Assembly (NCBI GenBank): GCA_017962605.1
Contig: JAGCUY010000123.1
Location: forward strand, 1 to 56,389
DNA: 56,389 bases
DNA from: Kiritimatiellia bacterium
Lineage (GTDB): Bacteria; Verrucomicrobiota; Kiritimatiellia; RFP12; JAAYLN01
Direction: 5' to 3'
Below the pieces are notes generated by a model. The model saw only the letters and a program-made list of their open reading frames with translations. It searched no databases and was not told the origin of the DNA. Below, piece after piece: positions 48,697 through 56,389 of this stretch (position 1 is its first letter; every line of letters begins with the position of its first letter). The translations under genes and the position numbers were made by a program.

Positions 48697-50169
48697 ATGG
48701 TTCAAGAACGGTCTTCAAATGCGTTTGACACAATCCGGTACCGCGGCAAGTGGTGGATTCCGGACGGCACAGAGAATCCCCGCAAGGTTTTCGGCGAACT
48801 GACCTTCGATGTCCGCGCTGGCGGTGTGCTTGATTTGGATGAAGCATTGACGGGCAAAATGGATAGAACCCCCGTCATTCACGGCCAAGGAACCAAAGGC
48901 GAACGCATCACGATTTTCAACGGGCTTACTGTTGGAATTCCTATGAATGCCAATTCAAGTGGTTTCTTCCAAAACGAAACCATCGACTTCTTCGATATGT
49001 GGGTCGGCAACCAATGGTTCAACAGTGAAGAAGACGTTCGCTTTATTTCGTATTCCTTCGGCATGCACAACATTGAGAATTGGGCTGATCAACATTGCTT
49101 TCCGATTTCGGAAACATTCAATGCAAAGCAAGTGACAGCTTCATACTCCGTCCCGGAGGCAATCCGTCTTTTCGAAGACGAACACTTTTGTATTGTCCTT
49201 GATTCTTTCTGGACTGGACTAGCAACATCAATGGGACAGCTTGAAACCTCTATCCAGCATTATCCTCGTATCGTTATCCGTTCAAAAGAAGGTTTGCTTC
49301 CATACTATGGGAAAGACGGTTCCATTTCCGAATGCGAATGGATGATCTTCGTTTTGATTGCATTGTTGATGGGAAATATCACTTGGAAGTTTGGGTTTGA
49401 GGGCGTCATTCAACAATTGAATTTTGAACAGGGAAATTACATTCCCGAAATCTCCGTTCGCCACTATTTTCAGCACGATTGGGGGAAGACCGATGCCTCG
49501 AAACGTCCAATTGCATGTGAACTTCTTTTCCCTTATGACTCATTTGAGGGACAATTGCCGGCGATTTCCGCCCACTTCGCCGAAGTTTTCCGCTTCAATG
49601 AAAATCCAATCGATATTGTTTATCGACTTCAATGTAGAAAGGGAACATTCTATCCGTCAACGCTTCCTGAGTTGCTTTTCGCCTTCGAAGAACTTGAAAA
49701 GAATCTGTTTCGCGATTTGAACAAATCGGCAGAAGACAAGGAGGAAGAACGCATTCGAGCTTTACGCGTAAAATTGACGCAGCATTGCTCAAAGAGTGAG
49801 AAGGAACTATTGTCCCAAAAATTGTCATTTATGGGACTTTCCTATGCACAACGATTCCGAATCGCATTTCAGGAAATGAAAGCAATCTATCCTGAACTTG
49901 GGACGGATTTATCCAAGCCTTTGATCAACTATTTCCGCGACTCAAGAAACGATTATGCCCATGCGGCAAAAACGACATCGAACGATCATACGCTTTATAT
50001 CTATGCATCCCACTGGATGGCAGAGTTCATGACATTGATGATTTTGATGTGCTGCGGGCTTTCCACCGATAAAATTCGGGAGGTGTTTTTCCGTGAATTG
50101 GGACCAGACCACGGGAAGACCAAGCGTTTCTTCGATTACATTCGAAACAAGTTTTGTCCTTCCCTATGA
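48697..50169 (+). CDS. apeA: ApeA-type HEPN anti-phage protein
   Basis: 490 aa. The N-terminal 280 residues (TIRYRGKWWIPDGTENPRKVFGELTFD, TIFNGLTVGI and later beta-rich sequence) look like the ApeA N-terminal domain. The C-terminal HEPN domain has the RNase motif RNxxxH as SRNDYAHAAK (about residues 418-423) in a long helical region. ApeA is a single-gene abortive-infection system, in which the HEPN RNase acts on infection. The catalytic Arg and His are intact. AT-rich codon use matches the other island genes. It has neither a strong promoter box nor an overlap with its neighbours. Confidence 0.72.
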   Translation: MVQERSSNAFDTIRYRGKWWIPDGTENPRKVFGELTFDVRAGGVLDLDEALTGKMDRTPVIHGQGTKGERITIFNGLTVGIPMNANSSGFFQNETIDFFDMWVGNQWFNSEEDVRFISYSFGMHNIENWADQHCFPISETFNAKQVTASYSVPEAIRLFEDEHFCIVLDSFWTGLATSMGQLETSIQHYPRIVIRSKEGLLPYYGKDGSISECEWMIFVLIALLMGNITWKFGFEGVIQQLNFEQGNYIPEISVRHYFQHDWGKTDASKRPIACELLFPYDSFEGQLPAISAHFAEVFRFNENPIDIVYRLQCRKGTFYPSTLPELLFAFEELEKNLFRDLNKSAEDKEEERIRALRVKLTQHCSKSEKELLSQKLSFMGLSYAQRFRIAFQEMKAIYPELGTDLSKPLINYFRDSRNDYAHAAKTTSNDHTLYIYASHWMAEFMTLMILMCCGLSTDKIREVFFRELGPDHGKTKRFFDYIRNKFCPSL

Positions 50170-50264
50170 AACCCAAAGGAATTTTCAGGAGGAGCAAGTG
50201 ACATTGCGATTCTTAACTTCACATTCCATTGCGCAGTAGCCCAATCACAAGAATAGGAGCCGAA

Positions 50265-51698
50265 ATGAACAAGGAAGATCTGAACATCGAGTACAAGCAG
50301 AGCTGGCGCGAGGAATATCTCAAGTGGGTTTGCGGATTCGCCAACGCCGATGGCGGTCAATTGCTGATTGGTGTAATGGACGACAAGAAAGGGAACGATC
50401 TTGTCGGCGTTCCCGATTGGAAATCGCTTCTTGAAACCATCCCGAACCAGATGCGCGACACGATGGGGATGATCGCTGATGTCAATCATGTGCGGAAGGA
50501 GGGGAAGGACTTGGTCGAAATAGTTGTCCCAGCATACCCCGTCCCGATTTCCTATCGTGGCATCTACTATGTTCGCCGAGGGGCGACGAACCAGCGGCTT
50601 TCCGGCCCCGGTCTCGAATCCTTCTTGCTCAAACGTCGCGGTCTTCACTGGGAGAACTTGCCATGCCCGCGACTGAAGTTGAAGGACATTTCGGCGCATG
50701 AGATCAAACGGTTCAAAGATCTCGCCATCGACAAGGGGCGGCTAGACGCATCGGTCAGGCGGGAAACAAAGGAAGAATTCATCACGAACCTTCATCTTGT
50801 CGGCAAGGAGGGTATCTCATACGCCGCCGCGCTCCTTTTCACGGAAAAGGCGGAGAAGTGGATTCCTGGCGCTTACGTCAAGGTCGGAAAATTCGGCGAG
50901 AACGAAGCCGACCTCCTCTATCATGACGATGTTCACGGGTCGTTGATCGAACAGGCTGAAAAGACGCTTGATCTGATCTACTTCAAGTACCTCAAAGCCA
51001 AAATCTGGTATGAGAATGGTGTGCAGCGTGTGGAGAAGTTCCCGTTCCCGCGCGAGGCATTGCGCGAGTTGATTCTCAACGCGCTTGTCCACAAGGACTA
51101 CTCCAGCTTCATTCCCATCCAGATCAGCGTTTCGGATGACAAGCTCTATGTAGCGAACGTCGGGACGCTCCCTGAAGACTGGACGTTGGAAAAGCTGCTT
51201 GGGAAGCATTCGTCACGGCCTCACAACCCGACGATAGCGTCCTGCGTCTATCTGACCGGCATGATCGAGACATGGGGCCGCGGCATCCGCAAGGTCTTCG
51301 ACGAGTGCGCCAGGCACGGCTGTCCACCACCCGTTTACGAAGTGAGCGCCGGCGATCCCGGCGACATCCAAGTGCGAATCGACGCCGCACCAGACGCGAT
51401 GGTCAGCGAAGACGAACCAAATGTCGATAGGGTAACCAACGGGGATAATCAGGCAATAATGGACGGACGGCCCATAAAGCGGCCCATAAAGCGGCCTATA
51501 AAGCGGCCTATAAAAGATGCGCTTCTTGATGCGATAAAAGCGTCACCAGGAGTTTCGCGGCCGCAATTGATGACCATTCTCGGCAAAGGGCGGACGGTTG
51601 TGGGTGAAGCATTAGCTACCTTGCTGAAAGATGGTATAATCGAACACCGGGGTAGTCGCAAAACGGGCGGTTATTACGCCAATGATAAAATAAGATGA
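50265..51698 (+). CDS. AlbA_2/HATPase_c_4 regulator with RPIK repeats
   Basis: 477 aa from the ATG at 50265 (GGAG 5 nt upstream). The N-terminal AlbA_2 (Schlafen-like) domain reads LNIEYKQSWREEYLKWVCGFANADGGQLLIGV. The central GHKL-like domain has REALRELILNALVHKDYSSF and ETWGRGIRKVFDECARHG. Then come four RPIK tetrapeptides (12-nt units at 51468-51515), then a winged helix (SRPQLMTILGKGRTVVGEALATLLKDGIIEHRG). Family members are annotated as RecG-like or transcriptional regulators and are common in defence islands. It begins a run of four ATGA-overlapping genes. Confidence 0.8.
   Translation: MNKEDLNIEYKQSWREEYLKWVCGFANADGGQLLIGVMDDKKGNDLVGVPDWKSLLETIPNQMRDTMGMIADVNHVRKEGKDLVEIVVPAYPVPISYRGIYYVRRGATNQRLSGPGLESFLLKRRGLHWENLPCPRLKLKDISAHEIKRFKDLAIDKGRLDASVRRETKEEFITNLHLVGKEGISYAAALLFTEKAEKWIPGAYVKVGKFGENEADLLYHDDVHGSLIEQAEKTLDLIYFKYLKAKIWYENGVQRVEKFPFPREALRELILNALVHKDYSSFIPIQISVSDDKLYVANVGTLPEDWTLEKLLGKHSSRPHNPTIASCVYLTGMIETWGRGIRKVFDECARHGCPPPVYEVSAGDPGDIQVRIDAAPDAMVSEDEPNVDRVTNGDNQAIMDGRPIKRPIKRPIKRPIKDALLDAIKASPGVSRPQLMTILGKGRTVVGEALATLLKDGIIEHRGSRKTGGYYANDKIR
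51468..51515 (+). repeat. four 12-nt repeats encoding RPIK
   Basis: Units CGGCCCATAAAG, CGGCCCATAAAG, CGGCCTATAAAG and CGGCCTATAAAA lie head to tail in frame between the ATPase-like and winged-helix domains. Copy-number change would keep the frame. Confidence 0.92.
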
Positions 51699-51892
51699 AA
51701 AATCGCGCCTACGCCGACCATGCCGCAACGACGCCTCTGCTTCCAGAAGCGTTGAAGTCGATGGTGCCTTGTCCGAATGACGGATTTGCCCTTCCTCCTC
51801 TCGCCGAGCAGAAGCGGATCGCCAAGCGGCTTGATGAAGTGTTGAAATTGGTCGAGGCGGGGCAGAGTGTTGCCGGGAGGGCTGCTGCATGA
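51695..51892 (+). pseudogene. chimeric remnant: cysteine desulfurase start joined to HsdS end
   Basis: A 65-codon frame. RAYADHAATTPLLPEALKSM is the N-terminal signature of NifS/IscS/DndA-type cysteine desulfurases. LPPLAEQKRIAKRLDEVLKL is the C-terminal signature of type I restriction specificity subunits (HsdS). Neither catalytic core is present. A deletion probably fused two defence genes. The frame overlaps both neighbours by 4 nt (ATGA at each end), so it is translated in a coupled run even though it can hardly be functional. Confidence 0.7.
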
Positions 51893-53505
51893 TTCGGCGC
51901 ATTTTCATCAGCAGCGTCCAGCGCGAGCTTGCGAAAGAGCGCAAGGCGATAGTTGATGCTGTCTTCAAAAACCCGCAACTTGCACGTTTCTTCTCCGCGT
52001 TCGCGTTTGAGTTCGACGTGCCGGCCGCCGACAAGCGCACGGACGAAGTCTATCTCGCTGAACTCGCTGTCAGCGACGTGTATGTCGGAATCATCGGAAA
52101 CGAGTACGGCGGTCTCACGCCGGAAGGGATTTCCGCCACGGAAAGCGAATATGACGAAGCCACGCGGCTTGGCATTCCGCGCTTCATCTTCGTCAAAGGC
52201 ACTTCCGACGAGAAACGCGACTCACGGGAGCTGGCTTTTCTCCGCAAGGTTTCGCCCGGCTTGATCCGCTTCCGTTTCAAAACTGTTCCCCAACTGCTTT
52301 CCGCCCTTACCGAGAGCCTTGACCGGCATCTTGCCGACAACAAGGTCGCCTATTCCGGCATTTCCTACGAGGAGGAGCCCGTGGGAAAATGGGAAGAGCT
52401 GGACGGGGACAAGATTCGCTGGTTCATCCGCACGGCACGTGAGAAGCGAGGATTCCCGTTCCCTGCGGACGCCCCTGTTGAAAAAGTCCTGAAGCACCTT
52501 CGGATGGTGACCGACGGGGTGCCCAACCGCGCGGCGATGCTGTGCTTTGGGAAAGACGCCCACCTCTACGCCACGTCGCCTGGGGTGAAGTGCGTGCTTT
52601 GGTACGGCAAGGAGCGCAGGAAGCCCGCCGGTTCCTACAAGTGGTTTGAGGGCAACTTGTTCGACATTTCCGACAAGGCGGTCGAGTTCATCAAGGAAAA
52701 GCTCGATTTGCGTATCGGCGGTCATACGCTGGGGGCGCAGTCGAATGACACGTTCGAGATCGACGAGCGAATCGTCACCGAAATGATCAACAACGGCATA
52801 GCGCACCGCGACTATGCCGTGTCGGCGACGGTGCAGGTGGAGTTGTTCAGGGACAGGCTGACCGTATTCAGTCCCGGGCCCATGCACAGGGACATGAAGT
52901 ACGAACAGCTTGCGACGGAGCATCCGTCCTACGCGACGAATCCGATTATCGCACACGCGCTTTTCTACGTGAAGTATATCGAAGAACTTGGCTCCGGCAC
53001 GGTTGACATGTTCGACATCTGCAAGGAGACGGGATTGCAACCGCCGGCATTCGACATCGATGCGCGCCACTTCACCGTTACGGTTTACCGTCCCGTATTT
53101 GACGAAAAGGGAAATCGTGTCTCTTCGGAAATCGATCAAAACGACACGGAAGTCAAGGTAAAAAGCGAAGAAGTCGGTCCAAAAGGCGCGGAAGTCGGTC
53201 CCAAAAGCACGGAAGTCAAGGTAAAAACCGAAGAAGTCGGTCCAAAAAACACGAAAGTCGGTCCAAAACCTGATTTTGAAGTTGTTATGAGGGCCTACCG
53301 AAAAGACTTCCGCATGACATGCGCAAGTGTTTGGGAGTGTTTGGCGGCAGACAGCACATTGTCGCGCAGATCAATAGCGTTTGAACTCAAGATTGCAGAA
53401 AGCAGCATTCAAAGTGCCATGAACGCATTGCAGGAAGTCGGTTTGTTAAAGCGGGAAGGATATGGCAAAGGGCGGCATTGGATTATAGAGGATTCTGTGC
53501 CATGA
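51889..53505 (+). CDS. DUF4062-HATPase_c_4-winged helix protein
   Basis: 538 aa. Residues 1-115 are a DUF4062 domain (IRRIFISSVQRELAKERKAI, DVYVGIIGNEYG, ESEYDEATRLGIPRFIFVK), a TIR-like sensor or effector fold. Residues about 165-405 are the RecG-like ATP-binding region with MINNGIAHRDYAVSATVQVEL and YIEELGSGTVDMFDIC. A repeat of EVGPK and EVKVK units (about residues 419-462) precedes a winged helix (TLSRRSIAFELKIAESSIQSAM). The same domain order, without DUF4062 but with AlbA_2, occurs in the neighbour at 50265. It probably senses infection or regulates the island; the mechanism is not known. Confidence 0.75.
   Translation: MIRRIFISSVQRELAKERKAIVDAVFKNPQLARFFSAFAFEFDVPAADKRTDEVYLAELAVSDVYVGIIGNEYGGLTPEGISATESEYDEATRLGIPRFIFVKGTSDEKRDSRELAFLRKVSPGLIRFRFKTVPQLLSALTESLDRHLADNKVAYSGISYEEEPVGKWEELDGDKIRWFIRTAREKRGFPFPADAPVEKVLKHLRMVTDGVPNRAAMLCFGKDAHLYATSPGVKCVLWYGKERRKPAGSYKWFEGNLFDISDKAVEFIKEKLDLRIGGHTLGAQSNDTFEIDERIVTEMINNGIAHRDYAVSATVQVELFRDRLTVFSPGPMHRDMKYEQLATEHPSYATNPIIAHALFYVKYIEELGSGTVDMFDICKETGLQPPAFDIDARHFTVTVYRPVFDEKGNRVSSEIDQNDTEVKVKSEEVGPKGAEVGPKSTEVKVKTEEVGPKNTKVGPKPDFEVVMRAYRKDFRMTCASVWECLAADSTLSRRSIAFELKIAESSIQSAMNALQEVGLLKREGYGKGRHWIIEDSVP
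53143..53272 (+). repeat. imperfect repeats encoding EVGPK/EVKVK
   Basis: GAAGTCGGTCCAAAA-type units occur four times and GAAGTCAAGGTAAAA-type units twice, in frame, between the ATPase-like and winged-helix domains of the DUF4062 protein. Confidence 0.88.
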
Positions 53506-54056
53506 GAGGGGATGACAAACTCTATGTCGCAAACGTCGGGACGCTTCCCGAGGAATGGACTTTGGAAAGACTGCTTGGAAAACATTCTTCCCGTCCCCAC
53601 AACCCGACAATAGCGTCTTGCGTCTATCTCACGGGCAAGGTCGAAACATGGGGTCGCGGCATCCGCAAGGTCTTTGACGAATGCGCCAGGCATGGCTGTC
53701 CTCCGCCAGTTTACGAAGTGAGCGCTGGCGCTCCCGGTGATATCCAGGTGCGAATCGACGCCGCACCGGATGCCATAGTGAGTGCACAAGGGGTGTTCAG
53801 CGTGGGAAATCATGAGGCTACTAGTGCGACAGTAAATGCGACAGTAAATGCGACAGTAAGTGATTTGATCTTTGATGCAAGAAAGAACAATCCCGGCATA
53901 AGGCGCCCAGGGCTTCTTCAGCTTCTTCCAATGGTCAAGCTGGGCACCCTTACCCGTAAACTGGCAGAACTTTCGGATCGCATAGAGTTCCGAGGTCCTC
54001 CAAAAACAGGCGGATATTACCCAATGCCCGTCTCGTGCCCACAGTCGCCAAGCTGA
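53502..54056 (+). pseudogene. 5'-truncated duplicate of the 50265 gene
   Basis: 184 codons. From DDKLYVANVGTLPEEWTLER to QVRIDAAPDA the protein is nearly identical to the corresponding part of the gene at 50265, and the DNA is clearly homologous. The AlbA_2 domain and the first half of the ATPase region, including the NALVHKDY motif, are missing. Where the parent has RPIK repeats, this copy has TVNATVNATV (three 12-nt units at 53826-53861). A winged helix (RRPGLLQLLPMVKLGTLTRKLAEL) follows. It starts inside the DUF4062 stop (ATGA). It may be a relic or a stand-alone DNA-binding fragment. Confidence 0.7.
53826..53861 (+). repeat. three 12-nt repeats encoding ATVN
   Basis: GCGACAGTAAAT twice and GCGACAGTAAGT, in frame, at the same domain boundary where the parent gene carries the unrelated RPIK repeat. 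Confidence 0.9.
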
Positions 54057-54128
54057 ATGAAATCCTTAGCCCGTTTTGTAACCTCACGCCAACATCTGTG
54101 TAATCATTTTGTAAGGAGTTTGTAGAAA

Positions 54129-56389
54129 ATGCCACTGAATGTCGATACTTTCCAATCCATAGCCAAATCGGCGCTCTTATCTTCGCGCGACATCGCCGTG
54201 CACGGCGAGGGGGAGCAGGCCACCGCTCGCCTCGGCAACTACTTCTTCAGCCAGAGCAAGGAAGTCAACGACGCCACCATGGCGGCGTTCAAGTCCGCCC
54301 TCGAGGCCAAATACGGCGTTTTCGGCACCCACGCCTTCGACACCGTCCTCGGCGCCCGGAGCCAGATGCACAAGTCCCTCCGCGCCTCGGATGTCACGGC
54401 CACCCTCTCCAAGCTGGAGACGGTCAAGCAGACCCGCTACAATAGCGAACTCGCCCGCCAGCTCGACACCAGCCCCAAGTGCCGCGAACTTTCCAAGGGC
54501 CTGCGCGCGCTCGTCCGCTCCGCCATTGCCGCCACGCCCCTCAGCGGCGACCTCAAGCGGTGCGAGACGCCCGCCGACCTCTCCCGCCTCGCGTCGGCCC
54601 GCATCGACGAGGCCATCAGCAACGCCAAGGACTTCGTCGCCCAGAAAAAGGCGGTCAACCCCAAATACAACGTCGATACCGACACCCATGTCCTCGGCGA
54701 CCGCGTGGAGACCGAGACCGAGGCCGGCGCCACCGCCCCCACCGGGCTGCGCCGCCTCAAGGCGTCCTTCAAGGGAAGCGAGACGTCAATCGAGGACAGG
54801 ATCAAGAAGGGCTTCCTTGGCGCGGGGATGCGCGTCAACCGCTCCGCCACCAACCCCGTCATCCTCGAAAAGCTGAAGACGAACGGCGTTGAGCCGGGCT
54901 TCATCTACCGCAACGACTGGTCCACGGACGACACGCGCGGCTTCATGGCGGACGTCAATTCCGCCTCCAGCGAAGCCGCGATGAACGCCCTGAAGAAAGA
55001 CAACCAGGCCCTTGCCGAGAAGTGCGAGGGGAAGAGCCTGCGCGAGCAGGTCCTGCTCGCCGGACGCGCCCACCCGGCCGGGATGGCGGCCGCCGCCGAG
55101 CTGATGATCCAGGAAGCCGTCAAGCTGGTGCAGGAGGCGTCGCGCCAGCACAAGCAGATAGGCGAAATGGAAGGCGCCCCCGACTGCGTGAAGTCGTTGG
55201 CCAGGGCCATCAAAACCAACTTCCCGAACCCGAACGACCTCGCCCTTCTCGCGAAGATGGAGAACACGCCCGGGACGAAGCAGGTCCTCAACGAGTGCAA
55301 GAAGGAGCTCTTCGTGGACATCCGCGACGCGGTGATGGGCAACGGCCCCAAGAACGCAGACGGCAGCGACAACGCCATCTTCAAGCGCTCGCCGGTCTTC
55401 AAGCACTTCAGCGACCGCGCCATCGTGAAGCTCGACTACAACGAGAGCACGAAGTTCTCCAGCGGCGACACCGCCAGCGCCGGCACCTTCATGCGCCCGG
55501 AGCGCGTGATCCTCGGCCGCAAGATGGGGCAGCTCTACCGCTTCACCTCGCGCCAGTCGGCCGACAAGATCTCGGCGGGCGCCGTAACCGAGGCCCTCGC
55601 CAACGACCTCACGCGCCTCGCGGGCGTGCCGTCGCAGGAGCTCGAGATCGTGCGCGGCCAATACTCCGACGGCCACCCGAAAATCATGCTCGCCGCCAAG
55701 TTCGCCGAAGGCTACAAGGACCTGGAGGCCGGCATGCTCAAGGACGGCCGCGTCGTGAAGCCCGAGGGCGCGCCTAAGGACCTCCAGATGGAGGGCCTCG
55801 GCAAGTACAAGGCCTTCTTCCTCCTCACCGCCGACCGCGATGGCGTCGGCAAGCGCGGACAGAACAAGGGCTTCATCGGCGGCAAGTTCTTCGCCATCGA
55901 CCCCGGCCACTCGCTCGAGGGCAACGGCAAGTACCTCAAGATCTCCGACGACCTCTCCTTCAAGGACACCTACGGCAAGAGCAGCAAGCCGCGCTTCAAC
56001 AACTTCTCCGTCTTCGACGACGACACGTTCTTCTCAAAGCTGGAGGGCGTCGTCAACCTCCGCCAGCGCGCCGAAGCCGGCGAATTCAAGAAGGTCTTCG
56101 ACGACTACCGCGCCGCCTTCAACCCGGAAGAGCCGGGCATCTCCGACGCCGAGAAGGCGCTGAGGAAGAATATCTGCGAAGACATCGGCAAGAAGGAGAC
56201 GGAGTTCAACGAGTCGCTCAAGAAGATTCTCGACGTCTCCGCGAACAACCTCGCCCTCTACGACGACCTCGCGGATGACGGCCCCGCAATCCAGCAGGGC
56301 GCGATCGAGACCGTCGCCAACCTCGAGAAGCTCACCTCCCCCACCACCTGGGTCAGCAAGAAGGGCCAGGTCGCCCTGAACCACCTGGA
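54129..56389 (+). CDS. very large unrecognised protein, possible kinase-like core, 3' cut
   Basis: Open for 753 codons from the ATG at 54129 (AAGGAG about 10 nt upstream) to the window edge. No signal peptide. The first 200 residues are helical and Ala/Ser-rich. Residues about 460-600 show features that recall HipA/PI3K-like kinases: a basic LGRKMGQLYRF strand (463-473), a helix SADKISAGAVTEALANDLTRLAGV, then TADRDGVGKRGQNKGF (567-582), which could be a catalytic D...N loop, and FAIDPGHSL (588-596), which could hold the metal-binding Asp. The spacing is longer than in HipA, so this is tentative. High GC sets it apart from the island before it. It could be an exported effector served by the CesT-like chaperone, but nothing here proves it. 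Confidence 0.6.
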   Translation, partial: MPLNVDTFQSIAKSALLSSRDIAVHGEGEQATARLGNYFFSQSKEVNDATMAAFKSALEAKYGVFGTHAFDTVLGARSQMHKSLRASDVTATLSKLETVKQTRYNSELARQLDTSPKCRELSKGLRALVRSAIAATPLSGDLKRCETPADLSRLASARIDEAISNAKDFVAQKKAVNPKYNVDTDTHVLGDRVETETEAGATAPTGLRRLKASFKGSETSIEDRIKKGFLGAGMRVNRSATNPVILEKLKTNGVEPGFIYRNDWSTDDTRGFMADVNSASSEAAMNALKKDNQALAEKCEGKSLREQVLLAGRAHPAGMAAAAELMIQEAVKLVQEASRQHKQIGEMEGAPDCVKSLARAIKTNFPNPNDLALLAKMENTPGTKQVLNECKKELFVDIRDAVMGNGPKNADGSDNAIFKRSPVFKHFSDRAIVKLDYNESTKFSSGDTASAGTFMRPERVILGRKMGQLYRFTSRQSADKISAGAVTEALANDLTRLAGVPSQELEIVRGQYSDGHPKIMLAAKFAEGYKDLEAGMLKDGRVVKPEGAPKDLQMEGLGKYKAFFLLTADRDGVGKRGQNKGFIGGKFFAIDPGHSLEGNGKYLKISDDLSFKDTYGKSSKPRFNNFSVFDDDTFFSKLEGVVNLRQRAEAGEFKKVFDDYRAAFNPEEPGISDAEKALRKNICEDIGKKETEFNESLKKILDVSANNLALYDDLADDGPAIQQGAIETVANLEKLTSPTTWVSKKGQVALNHL

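Noticed and set aside
51631..51640. TGGTATAAT inside the 50265 gene as a promoter for the chimeric ORF
   Set aside because: It matches the nonamer but lies in coding sequence with about 60 nt to the next start, and the downstream genes are already coupled by ATGA overlaps. It may be chance.
54786..56384. Minus-strand frames of 374 and 116 codons at the right end
   Set aside because: They lie opposite an uninterrupted 753-codon plus-strand frame with a good ribosome binding site; their composition is low-complexity.

Overview
The window is about 56 kb of mostly high-GC, gene-dense bacterial chromosome, and both ends are cut inside genes. I read it as an uncultured member of the PVC group, most likely Kiritimatiellae or a Verrucomicrobia/Lentisphaerae relative. 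The reasons are an outer-membrane Tol-Pal pair, a sulfatase-modifying-factor-like secreted protein beside secreted glycoside hydrolases, an exosortase-EpsI fusion in an exopolysaccharide operon, a CesT-type secretion chaperone, and intergenic short-period repeats. This placement is inference; there is no rRNA gene to anchor it. I saw no tRNA, rRNA or CRISPR array.

Layout. 1-3748: a truncated DUF5107 gene and two Tad pilus genes (tadB, FHA-cpaF). 3796-9353: a peptide-type ABC permease and topoisomerase IV (parE, parC). 9424-12621: a bidirectional terminator, then pal, tolB and pgk on the minus strand. 12755-19609: an envelope polysaccharide operon (FlaA1/WbpM-type dehydratase, exosortase-EpsI, a WecA-like transferase fusion, gmhA-like isomerase, a secreted protein). 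19629-21634: glycosyltransferase 2 and a TMEM43 family protein. 21707-22853: a REP-type tyrosine transposase between 19-bp inverted palindromic ends. 22825-32459: a carbohydrate locus (XylR-type regulator, SUMF1-like protein, GH39, GH50-like, GH28-deacetylase fusion, SGNH-like protein). 32445-41153: housekeeping minus-strand genes (methyltransferase, dnaG, cvpA, TPR lipoprotein, hisF, hisH, lactonase, scpB, scpA). 41221-43325: a GH5 enzyme and a CesT-family chaperone. 43443-54056: a more AT-rich defence island. 54129-end: a very large unrecognised protein with a possible HipA/PI3K-like kinase core.

The defence island holds a Res-like protein apparently without its helicase core, a AAA ATPase plus PD-(D/E)XK-like pair, a D12 adenine methylase overlapping a putative restriction endonuclease, an ApeA-type HEPN protein, and a four-gene ATGA-coupled run of AlbA/HATPase-type proteins that includes a chimeric remnant and a partial duplicate. 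Two short leader ORFs with matching starts flank the methylase-nuclease pair. The island looks like repeated insertion and decay on an older restriction-modification frame.

Three patterns cut across the genes. (1) Extended -10 promoters of the form TGGTATAAT or TGGTAGAAT recur, and at several genes the start codon follows only 7-9 nt downstream, implying leaderless mRNAs. (2) Degenerate short-period tandem repeats fill gene junctions and also occur in frame inside xylR and dnaG. (3) Palindromic repeats occur between genes (REP-like, with a REP transposase nearby) and in frame as four 54-nt units in parC.
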